From Streptomyces sp. Ru72 (GTDB lineage: Bacteria > Actinomycetota > Actinomycetes > Streptomycetales > Streptomycetaceae), in NCBI RefSeq assembly GCF_002920635.1, contig NZ_PQSR01000011.1:62001-126000 (forward strand): DNA of 64,000 nt, given 5' to 3'. Positions 57,168 through 64,000 of the stretch are shown piece after piece. The first letter of the stretch is position 1; each line of letters starts with the position of its first letter. The notes under the pieces were generated by a model that did no database searches, was not told the origin of the DNA, and saw nothing but the letters and a program-made list of their open reading frames with translations. The position numbers and the translations under genes are program-made.

Positions 57168-58485
57168 CGAGGTGACTCACGGGGCTGACGCGGACGCGTC
57201 CCGTGTGAGAACCGGGCCGCGCCACGCGGCCCCCAGGAAGCCGTTGTTCACCAGGTTCCACATGCCGGCCGGAAAGGCGATAGCCCTGGCGGCGATGCCG
57301 ACTGCGGTCCTGATGGGGATGGGGCTCACGCCGACGCTCGCCCGCGCCGCCGACCACACGCCGTCGTCCAAGAGCCTGACGGTCGACGAGTACCAGAAGT
57401 GCGTGGAGGCCCTGGACGACTCCAAGGACGCCTCGTCCTCGCCGTCGCCATCCGCTTCGGCGAGTCCCTCGAAGTCCGCCGACACGCCGCAGCCGACGTC
57501 CTCGGCGTCCCCGGAGGCGCATTCGGGGAAGGCGTCGGGCACCACGCCGGGCAAGACCTCTTCGTCGGATTCAGGTTCCGACGACAAGGCCGGGCCCACG
57601 CCGTCGAAGAGCACGTCGGGCACCTCCTCGGGCAGCGGTGCGTCGACGCCCGGCCCGTCGGCCTCCCCGAGCGGCGGAAACCTGCTGGAGACGATCGGCG
57701 ACGCCATCACGGGCGTCCTCACCGGCGGCTCCGGATCAGGTTCCGGCTCGTCCGCGGCCCCCTCCGCCACGCCGTCCCCCTCGGCCTCGGCGCCCGCCAC
57801 GAAGGGCACCGACGCGCCGAAGGACCTGTCCGACACCGTCAAGGACACGACGGGGAAGGTCACGGGCACCGTCAAGGACACCGCGAAGGGCGCGACGGAC
57901 ACGGCGACGAAGGCGGCCTCCGAGGCGACCAAGGCGGCGGGTGACACCGTCAAGGCGGCCGAGTCCGCGGCCGCGAGCCCGTCCCCGAGCTCCAGCACGT
58001 CCGCGGAGGACTGCCCGGCGGCGACCGACGACGAGGGCGGCGTCGAGAAGATCTTGTCCCTGCCCGACAAGCCGTGGCACCTGCAAGCCAGCTCGCTGCT
58101 GCTCAAGGGCGCCGACTACCAGGGCGTCGTCAAGGTGCGCACCGCGAACGGCACCGTCAAGAGGGTCCTGAAGTACGTCATCTCCGACGGCACCGAGATC
58201 GGCGACCTGCACCAGCTGGTCGACGGCCCCAACGGCGTGACGTACCACGTCCAGGGCGCCAAGGGATCGAAGTCCACCATCACCGGCGGCAAGACGGTGA
58301 TGTACACGGAGAGCATCTCCGGCAACCTGCTCGGTCTGATCCCCGTCACGTTCAGCCCGGACAGCCCGCCGCCGCTGAACATCCCGCTGATCTACTTCAC
58401 CAACGTGAAGGTGACCCAGGCCGGCCAGTTCGGTGGAACGCTGACCATCCCGGGTATGCGTCAGTACATCACCGGCGCGAACTGA
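57157..58485 (+). CDS. Large secreted or anchored protein with low-complexity middle and helical repeats
   Basis: 442 residues: GTG start after GGGAGG, transmembrane or signal helix at about 42-64, then a Ser/Pro/Thr/Gly-rich linker (92-222), a helical segment with repeated TVKDT/TKAA units (224-272), a second Ser/Pro linker, and a C-terminal beta-rich domain (about 300-442). The layout resembles a surface-exposed adhesin-like or wall-spanning protein. Function unknown. Third gene of the DUF6230-DUF6114 set. Confidence 0.8.
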   Translation: MPADEVTHGADADASRVRTGPRHAAPRKPLFTRFHMPAGKAIALAAMPTAVLMGMGLTPTLARAADHTPSSKSLTVDEYQKCVEALDDSKDASSSPSPSASASPSKSADTPQPTSSASPEAHSGKASGTTPGKTSSSDSGSDDKAGPTPSKSTSGTSSGSGASTPGPSASPSGGNLLETIGDAITGVLTGGSGSGSGSSAAPSATPSPSASAPATKGTDAPKDLSDTVKDTTGKVTGTVKDTAKGATDTATKAASEATKAAGDTVKAAESAAASPSPSSSTSAEDCPAATDDEGGVEKILSLPDKPWHLQASSLLLKGADYQGVVKVRTANGTVKRVLKYVISDGTEIGDLHQLVDGPNGVTYHVQGAKGSKSTITGGKTVMYTESISGNLLGLIPVTFSPDSPPPLNIPLIYFTNVKVTQAGQFGGTLTIPGMRQYITGAN

Positions 58486-58519
58486 GCGCCCCTGAAGACC
58501 CGTTCGGGAGCCGCACACA

Positions 58520-58555
58520 GAGGGCGCCCCTCGCCGTACGGCAGGGGGCGCCCTC
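58520..58555. terminator. Bidirectional terminator between the secreted-protein gene and pyk
   Basis: GAGGGCGCCCC (58520-58530) pairs with GGGGCGCCCTC (58545-58555), 11 bp; the loop contains GCCGTACGGC, itself palindromic. Confidence 0.85.
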
Positions 58556-58562
58556 GCGTGTG

Positions 58563-59993
58563 TCAGTTGCGTCCGCCCTCGCCCAGGTGGTGGACGCGGA
58601 CCATGTTCGTGGTGCCGGGGACGCCGGGCGGGGAGCCGGCGGTGATCACCACGATGTCGCCCTCGTTGAACCGGTTGAGCTTGACCATCTCCTGGTCGAC
58701 CAGCTCCACCATCGCGTCGGTGCTGTTCACGAACGGCACGATGTGCGACTCCACGCCCCAGCTCAGCGACAGCTGGTTGCGGGTGGACTCGTCCGTGGTG
58801 AACGCCAGGATCGGCTGGGCCGCGCGGTAGCGGGACAGCCGGCGTGCGGTGTCACCGGACTGGGTGAAGGCCACCAGTCCCTTGCCGCCGAGGAAGTCCG
58901 CGATCTCGGCTGCGGCGCGCGCCACCGAACCGCCCTGCGTGCGCGGCTTCTTGCCCGGGACGAGCGGCTGAAGGCCCTTGGAGAGCAGCTCCTCCTCGGC
59001 CGCCTGGACGATCTTCGACATCGTCTTGACCGTCTCGATCGGGTACGCGCCCACGCTGGACTCGGCGGAGAGCATGACCGCGTCGGCGCCGTCCAGGATG
59101 GCGTTGGCGACGTCGGAGGCCTCGGCGCGGGTCGGGCGGGAGTTGGTGATCATCGACTCCATCATCTGGGTGGCCACGATCACCGGCTTGGCGTTGCGAC
59201 GGCACAGCTCGATGAGTCGCTTCTGCACCATCGGGACCTTCTCGAGCGGGTACTCGACGGCCAGGTCGCCGCGGGCGACCATCACGCCGTCGAACGCCAT
59301 CACGACGTCCTCCATGTTCGCCACCGCCTGCGGCTTCTCCACCTTGGCGATGACCGGGACGCGGCGGCCCTCCTCGTCCATGACGCGGTGGACGTCCTTG
59401 ACGTCGTTGGCGTCCCGCACGAAGGACAGCGCGACCATGTCGCAGCCCATGCGCAGCGCGAACCGCAGGTCCTCGACGTCCTTCTCGGACAGCGCCGGCA
59501 CGTTCACCGCGGCGCCGGGCAGGTTGATGCCCTTGTGGTCGGAGATGACGCCGCCCTCGATGACGATCGTCCTGACCCGGGGACCCTCGACGTCCAGGAC
59601 CTTCAGCTCGACGTTGCCGTCGTTGATCAGGATCTGGTCGCCCTTGGAGACGTCCCCCGGCAGGCCCTTGTACGTCGTGCCGCAGATCGACTTGTCACCC
59701 GGCACGTCCTCGGTGGTGATGGTGAACTCGTCACCGCGCACCAGCTCGACCGGACCCTCGGCGAAGGTCTCCAGGCGGATCTTCGGGCCCTGGAGGTCGG
59801 CGAGGACGCCGATGGCCTTGCCGGTCTCGGCGGACGCGGCACGGACCCGGACGTACCGGCCCTCGTGCTCTTCGTGCGTGCCATGGCTGAAGTTGAAGCG
59901 GGCCACATTCATGCCGGCTTCGATCAGCGAGACGAGCATCTCGTGGGAGTCGACCGCGGGGCCGAGAGTACAGACGATTTTCGAACGGCGCAT
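58563..59993 (-). CDS. pyk: Pyruvate kinase
   Basis: Converts phosphoenolpyruvate and ADP to pyruvate and ATP, the last step of glycolysis. The 476-residue protein has SKIVCTLGPA at the start, ARFNFSHGTHEEH, the catalytic VIAKVEKPQA (lysine), GVMVARGDLAVE and the DGADAVMLSAESSVGAYPIE substrate-binding motif, with a C-terminal regulatory domain. ATG at 59993. Not in an operon with ackA: 98 bases apart. Confidence 0.97.
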   Translation of the reverse strand: MRRSKIVCTLGPAVDSHEMLVSLIEAGMNVARFNFSHGTHEEHEGRYVRVRAASAETGKAIGVLADLQGPKIRLETFAEGPVELVRGDEFTITTEDVPGDKSICGTTYKGLPGDVSKGDQILINDGNVELKVLDVEGPRVRTIVIEGGVISDHKGINLPGAAVNVPALSEKDVEDLRFALRMGCDMVALSFVRDANDVKDVHRVMDEEGRRVPVIAKVEKPQAVANMEDVVMAFDGVMVARGDLAVEYPLEKVPMVQKRLIELCRRNAKPVIVATQMMESMITNSRPTRAEASDVANAILDGADAVMLSAESSVGAYPIETVKTMSKIVQAAEEELLSKGLQPLVPGKKPRTQGGSVARAAAEIADFLGGKGLVAFTQSGDTARRLSRYRAAQPILAFTTDESTRNQLSLSWGVESHIVPFVNSTDAMVELVDQEMVKLNRFNEGDIVVITAGSPPGVPGTTNMVRVHHLGEGGRN

Positions 59994-60091
59994 GGGGGCG
60001 ATCCTATCGGTTTGTTTCGCTACGGAATATTCCGTCTGGCGGAAAATACAAATGGGCGGGTTCGCGCTCAGGCGAGAGCCGTCGAATTCCT

Positions 60092-61312
60092 TCACTCGCC
60101 CTTTCCGGTGCCCTTGCCGACCAGTGCGTAGGTCTGCGTGGCGATCTCCAGTTCCTCGTCGGTCGGCACCACCGCGACCGCCACCCGCGCCGACGCGGGC
60201 GAGATCAGCCGCGGCTGGTCGCCGCGCACGGCGTTGAGGTCGCCGTCCACCGCCAGGCCCAGCTCCTCCAGGCCCGCGACGGCGGCCTCGCGCACCGCGG
60301 CGGCGTTCTCGCCCACACCGGCCGTGAAGGCGATCGCGTCCACCCGGCCGAGTACCGCGTAATAGGCGCCGATGTACTTCCTCAGTCGATGGATGTAGAT
60401 GTCGAAGGCGAGCCGCGCCTCCTCGTCGCCCTCGTCGATCCGCCGGCCGATCTCCCGCATGTCGTTGTCGCCGCACAGACCGAACAGACCGCTCCTCTTG
60501 TTGAGAAGAGTGTCGATCTCCTCCATGGACATTCCGCCAACACGCTGCAAATGGAAGATGACGGCCGGGTCCAGGTCACCGGAGCGTGTCCCCATCACCA
60601 GACCCTCGAGGGGGGTGAGCCCCATGGAGGTGTCCACGCACGTGCCGCCCCTGACCGCCGAGGCGGACGCCCCGTTGCCCAGGTGCAGCACGATGACGTT
60701 GACGTCCTCGGGCTCCTTGCCCAGCAGCTTCGCGGTCGCCCGGGACACATACGCGTGCGAGGTCCCGTGGAACCCGTAGCGCCGGATCCGGTACCGGTCC
60801 GCGATCTTGGGATCGATCGCGTAGCGCGCGGCGGACTCCGGCATCGTCGTGTGGAACGCCGTGTCGAAGACGGCGACCTGCGGCAGGTCCGGGCGCAGCG
60901 CCATGGCCGTGCGGATGCCGGTGAGGTTGGCCGGGTTGTGCAGCGGCGCGACCGGGATCAGCCGCTCGATCTCGGTGAGCACGGCGTCGTCGATGACGGT
61001 GGGCTCGGTGAAGAACATGCCGCCGTGCACCACGCGGTGGCCGATGGCGGCCAGCTCCGGCGAGTCGACGCCCAGCCCGTCCCTGCCCAGCTCCTCGGCG
61101 ACCGCCTTCAGGGCTGCCTCGTGGTCGGCGATCGGACCGTTCTGCTCCCGGGTGTCGCCCGTGGTGAGCGCCGTGTGCTTGATCCGCGAGGTCTGCTCGC
61201 CGATGCGCTCGACGAGGCCCACGGCCAGCCTGCTGCCGTCACGCATGTCCAGCAGCTGGTACTTCACGGAGGAGGAGCCGGAGTTCAGGACGAGGACACG
61301 GGTCGGGCTCAC
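60092..61312 (-). CDS. ackA: Acetate kinase
   Basis: Interconverts acetyl phosphate and acetate with ADP/ATP. The 406-residue ASKHA-fold protein shows VLVLNSGSSSVKYQLL at the N-terminus, GFHGTSHAYVS, LHLGNGASASAVRGGTCVDTSMGLTPLEGLVMGTRSGDLDP and FTAGVGENAAAVR. The GTG start overlaps the pta stop by four bases, so the two genes are coupled. Confidence 0.97.
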   Translation of the reverse strand: MSPTRVLVLNSGSSSVKYQLLDMRDGSRLAVGLVERIGEQTSRIKHTALTTGDTREQNGPIADHEAALKAVAEELGRDGLGVDSPELAAIGHRVVHGGMFFTEPTVIDDAVLTEIERLIPVAPLHNPANLTGIRTAMALRPDLPQVAVFDTAFHTTMPESAARYAIDPKIADRYRIRRYGFHGTSHAYVSRATAKLLGKEPEDVNVIVLHLGNGASASAVRGGTCVDTSMGLTPLEGLVMGTRSGDLDPAVIFHLQRVGGMSMEEIDTLLNKRSGLFGLCGDNDMREIGRRIDEGDEEARLAFDIYIHRLRKYIGAYYAVLGRVDAIAFTAGVGENAAAVREAAVAGLEELGLAVDGDLNAVRGDQPRLISPASARVAVAVVPTDEELEIATQTYALVGKGTGKGE

Positions 61313-63399
61313 GGGGCGGTTGCCTTCTGCTCGGGGATCTGGGCCTGGATCGCCGTGATGGCGACGGTGTTGACGATGTCGGAGACGAGGGCGCCCCGGG
61401 ACAGGTCGTTGACGGGCTTGCGCAGGCCCTGCAGGACGGGGCCGACGGCGATCGCGCCGGCCGAGCGCTGCACGGCCTTGTAGGTGTTGTTGCCGGTGTT
61501 CAGGTCCGGGAAGATCAGCACCGACGCCTGCCCGGCGACCTCCGAGCCCGGCAGCTTGGTGGCGGCGACGCTGGGCTCGACGGCGGCGTCGTACTGGATC
61601 GGACCCTCGATCTTCAGATCGCCGCGGCGCTGCCGCACCAGCTCGGTGGCCTCGCGGACCTTGTCGACGTCGGCGCCGAAGCCGGAGCTTCCGGTGGAGT
61701 ACGACAGCATCGCGATCCGCGGCTCCACCCCGAACTGCTCGGCGGTGGCGGCCGACTGGATGGCGATGTCGGCGAGCTGCTCGGCGTTCGGGTCCGGGTT
61801 CACGGCGCAGTCGCCGTAGACGAGGACCTTGTCGGCGAGGCACATGAAGAAGACCGAGCTGACGATCTTCGCGTCCGGCTTGGTCTTGATGATCTCGAAG
61901 GCGGGCCGGATGGTGGCGGCCGTGGAGTGCACGGACCCGGACACCATGCCGTCGGCGAGCCCCTCCTGGACCATCAGGGTGCCGAAGTAGTTCACGTCGG
62001 AGACGACGTCGTACGCCAGCTCGACCGTGACCCCCTTGTGGGCGCGCAGCGCCGCGTACTTCTCGGCGAAGGCGTCGCGCAGCTGAGAGGTGGCCGGGTC
62101 GATCAGCTGGGAGTCGCCGAGGTCGACGCCGAGGTCGGCGGCCTTCTTGCGGATCTGGTCGACGGGCCCGAGCAGCGTGAGGTCGCACACCCCGCGGCGC
62201 AGCAGCACCTCCGCGGCGTGCAGCACCCGCTCCTCGGTACCCTCCGGGAGCACCACCCGGCGCTTGTCGGCGCGGGCCTGCTCCAGCAGCTTGTGCTCGA
62301 ACATCATCGGCGTGAGCCGGTCGCTGCTCGGCGCGGACACACGCTTGTTCAGATCCGCGGTGTCGACGTACCGCTCGAAGAGCCCGAGCGCCCGCTCCGC
62401 CTTGCGCGGGGTGGCCGCGTTCAGCTTCCCCTCCATGGAGAAGAGCTGCTCGGCGGTGGGGAAGCTGGTGCCGGACACCGACAGCACGGGAGTGCCCGGG
62501 GCGAGGCGCTCGGCCAGGGCGAGGACCTCGTCGCGGGGCACCTCGTTCAGCGTGAGCAGCACACCCGCGATCGGCGGGGTCCCGGCGCTGTGCGCGGCCA
62601 GCGAGCCCACGACGAGGTCGGCGCGGTCGCCCGGGGTGACCACCAGGCAGCCGGGGGTCAGGGCGGCGAGGAAGTTCGGCAGCATGGCACCGCCGAAGAC
62701 GAAGTCGAGGGCGTCGCGCGCGAGGCCCGAGTCGTCGCCGAGCAGCACCTTGGCGCCGAGCGCGTGCGCGATCTGGGCCACGGTCGGCGCCGAGAGGGCG
62801 GAGTCGTCGGGGAGTACGTAACAGGGCACGGGCAGCCGGGAGCCGAGCCCCTCGGCGATCTCGTCGCGGTCCTCGCGGGCCACCCGGTTGACGACCATGG
62901 CGAGAACGTCGCAGCCCAGCCCCTCGTAGGCGCGGTAGGCGTTCGCCGTCTCGGCGCGCACCGACTCCGCGGTCTGCCGGCGCCCGCCCACGACCGGGAT
63001 CACCGACGCCCCGAACTCGTTGGCGAGGCGGGCGTTCAGGGACAGCTCGTCCGGGAGCTGGGTGTCGGCGAAGTCGGTGCCGAGGACGAGGACGAACTCG
63101 TAGTCGCGGGCCACCGCGTGGAACCGGTCGACCAGCGTGGACACCAGCTCGTCCGTGCCGCGCTCGGCCTGGAGCGCGGACGCCTCCTGGTAGCCCATGC
63201 CGTACACCGTCGCCGGGTCCTGGGACAGCCGGTACCGGGCGCGCAGCAGCTCGAAGAGGCGGTCGGGGCCGTCGTGGACGAGCGGACGGAAGACGCCGAC
63301 CCGGTCGACCTGCCGGGTCAGGAGCTCCATGACTCCCAGCTCGACGACCTGGCGGCCGTCGCCGCGGTCGATCCCGGTCACGTACACGCAGCGCGTCAC
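61309..63399 (-). CDS. pta: Phosphate acetyltransferase, long form
   Basis: Converts acetyl-CoA and phosphate to acetyl phosphate. The 696-residue protein is the long two-domain type: an N-terminal P-loop-like and DRTGG region (1 to about 365), then the catalytic PTA domain (LLEQARADKRRVVLPEGTEERVLHAAEVLL ... DKVREATELVRQRRGDLKIEGPIQYDAAVEPSVAATKLPGSEVAG). GTG start at 63399. It is coupled to ackA and together they form the acetate overflow and activation pathway. Confidence 0.97.
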   Translation of the reverse strand: MTRCVYVTGIDRGDGRQVVELGVMELLTRQVDRVGVFRPLVHDGPDRLFELLRARYRLSQDPATVYGMGYQEASALQAERGTDELVSTLVDRFHAVARDYEFVLVLGTDFADTQLPDELSLNARLANEFGASVIPVVGGRRQTAESVRAETANAYRAYEGLGCDVLAMVVNRVAREDRDEIAEGLGSRLPVPCYVLPDDSALSAPTVAQIAHALGAKVLLGDDSGLARDALDFVFGGAMLPNFLAALTPGCLVVTPGDRADLVVGSLAAHSAGTPPIAGVLLTLNEVPRDEVLALAERLAPGTPVLSVSGTSFPTAEQLFSMEGKLNAATPRKAERALGLFERYVDTADLNKRVSAPSSDRLTPMMFEHKLLEQARADKRRVVLPEGTEERVLHAAEVLLRRGVCDLTLLGPVDQIRKKAADLGVDLGDSQLIDPATSQLRDAFAEKYAALRAHKGVTVELAYDVVSDVNYFGTLMVQEGLADGMVSGSVHSTAATIRPAFEIIKTKPDAKIVSSVFFMCLADKVLVYGDCAVNPDPNAEQLADIAIQSAATAEQFGVEPRIAMLSYSTGSSGFGADVDKVREATELVRQRRGDLKIEGPIQYDAAVEPSVAATKLPGSEVAGQASVLIFPDLNTGNNTYKAVQRSAGAIAVGPVLQGLRKPVNDLSRGALVSDIVNTVAITAIQAQIPEQKATAP

Positions 63400-63507
63400 G
63401 CGTGCTCTCCGTTTCGTCTCTCGAGGGGGTGGTCTTGACCGAATCCGAATGCTTTTGTGGAGTTCTGCGGAGGCTGAAAATCCTCCACGTGGGTGAGCAG
63501 AACCCTC

Positions 63508-63536
63508 TTGACAATACCCCTGGGCGCGGATAAGGC
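63508..63536 (+). promoter_or_regulatory. Candidate pfkA promoter
   Basis: TTGACA (63508-63513), a perfect -35 hexamer, and TAAGGC (63531-63536), 17-base spacer; the -10 is weak. Located 115 bases before pfkA in the divergent gap from pta. Confidence 0.5.
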
Positions 63537-63650
63537 GCCCATCAGGTACCAGGGATCAAGGCCGGATATGCGCGATCGGCACCGGCCTGTGAGCCGTGAA
63601 ACAATCGGACTGGCTCACCGGTATCGACAGCGAGCAGGAGACACAGCACG

Positions 63651-64000
63651 ATGCGCATCGGAGTACTCACCGCAGGCGGCGACTGCCCGGGCCTGAACGC
63701 AGTGATCCGGTCGGTCGTGCACCGAGCGGTAGCGCAGTACGGCGACGAGGTCATCGGGTTCGAGGACGGCTACCGGGGCCTTCTGGACGGTCATTACCGC
63801 ACCCTCGACCTCGACGCCGTGAGCGGCATCCTGGCCCGGGGCGGCACCATCCTCGGCTCCTCCCGGCTGGAGCGCGACCGTCTGCGCGAAGCCTGCGACA
63901 ACGCCTCGGACATGATCCGCGACTTCGGCATCGACGCCCTGATCCCGATCGGCGGGGAGGGCACCCTGACCGCGGCGCGCATGCTCTCGGACGCGGGCCT
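63651..64000 (+). CDS. pfkA: 6-phosphofructokinase (5' part, cut by window end)
   Basis: Phosphorylates fructose-6-phosphate at the committed glycolytic step. Only about 116 residues are present: MRIGVLTAGGDCPGLNAVIRS with the ATP-binding GGDCPG, then IGFEDGYRGLLDG and ARGGTILGSSRL, and IPIGGEGTLTAARML. The GGDCPG and GGEGT signatures are typical of actinobacterial PFK, where the usual ATP-type GGDGS reads GGEGT; this variant is associated with pyrophosphate or ATP use, undecided here. AGGAG precedes the ATG at 63651. Confidence 0.95.
   Translation, partial: MRIGVLTAGGDCPGLNAVIRSVVHRAVAQYGDEVIGFEDGYRGLLDGHYRTLDLDAVSGILARGGTILGSSRLERDRLREACDNASDMIRDFGIDALIPIGGEGTLTAARMLSDAG

Noticed and set aside
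58074..60131. A 685-codon plus-strand frame opposite pyk
   Set aside because: Overlaps the well-supported pyruvate kinase; no family features.
61927..63438. A 503-codon plus-strand frame opposite pta
   Set aside because: Shadow of phosphate acetyltransferase, rich in Arg/Gly/Val/His repeats.

Overview
This window is high-GC actinobacterial chromosome, almost certainly Streptomyces. Codon third positions are overwhelmingly G or C, GTG and TTG starts are common, and it carries filP and scy (Streptomyces cytoskeleton and polarisome genes), nucS (actinobacterial mismatch repair) and a chiC-type chitinase. From memory, the gene order matches the S. coelicolor core region running from prfA to pfkA; no alignment was run. 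I saw no rRNA, tRNA, CRISPR array or prophage.

Left part (1-15.4 kb): translation termination and tRNA modification genes (prfA, prmC, a TsaC/Sua5 gene), a phosphatase-like protein with an altered nucleophile, a divergent glyA paralogue, a wecA-like polyprenyl-phosphate sugar transferase, then the complete F1Fo ATP synthase operon atpI-B-E-F-H-A-G-D-C. The operon is preceded by two Crp-like palindromes and closed by a strong hairpin with a T-run. A DUF2550 membrane protein follows.

15.4-25 kb: a secreted chitinase (CBM2-FN3-GH18) with the 12-bp direct repeats typical of Streptomyces chitinase promoters, a NarL-type two-component system, then an OmpR-type two-component system followed by a secreted helical protein and a small lipoprotein, then pduO. 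Next comes a scar: a decayed TnpB gene with end-like hairpins and small broken ORFs.

25-44 kb: 3-hydroxybutyryl-CoA dehydrogenase, a STAS protein, a large membrane-anchored ATPase, nucS, an SCO5389-like protein, a luciferase-like oxidoreductase, an ABC-2 exporter pair, filP, scy, methylmalonyl-CoA epimerase, thiolase, meaB and an MFS exporter.

44-55 kb: MarR and TetR regulators and small gene sets: three tandem AIM24-family genes, two DUF3817 genes, and an SRPBCC-DUF4166-TetR operon with twin palindromic operators. The isobutyryl-CoA mutase large subunit gene icmA has a large palindrome just before its start and a TetR gene that overruns its 3' end antisense. A thioredoxin-TPR protein closes the block.

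55-64 kb: a 619-base regulatory region with several operator-like palindromes, a secreted/membrane set (DUF6230, DUF6114 and a large secreted protein), and a central carbon block of pyruvate kinase, acetate kinase, phosphate acetyltransferase and the start of pfkA.

Two themes link the genes: energy and acyl-CoA/B12 metabolism (ATP synthase, pduO, mce, thiolase, meaB, icmA, ack-pta, pyk, pfkA), and cell-surface or polarity functions (wecA, FilP/Scy, the chitinase and the secreted cassettes). Two families of short palindromic Streptomyces-type repeats are scattered through it, two copies lying inside coding sequence.
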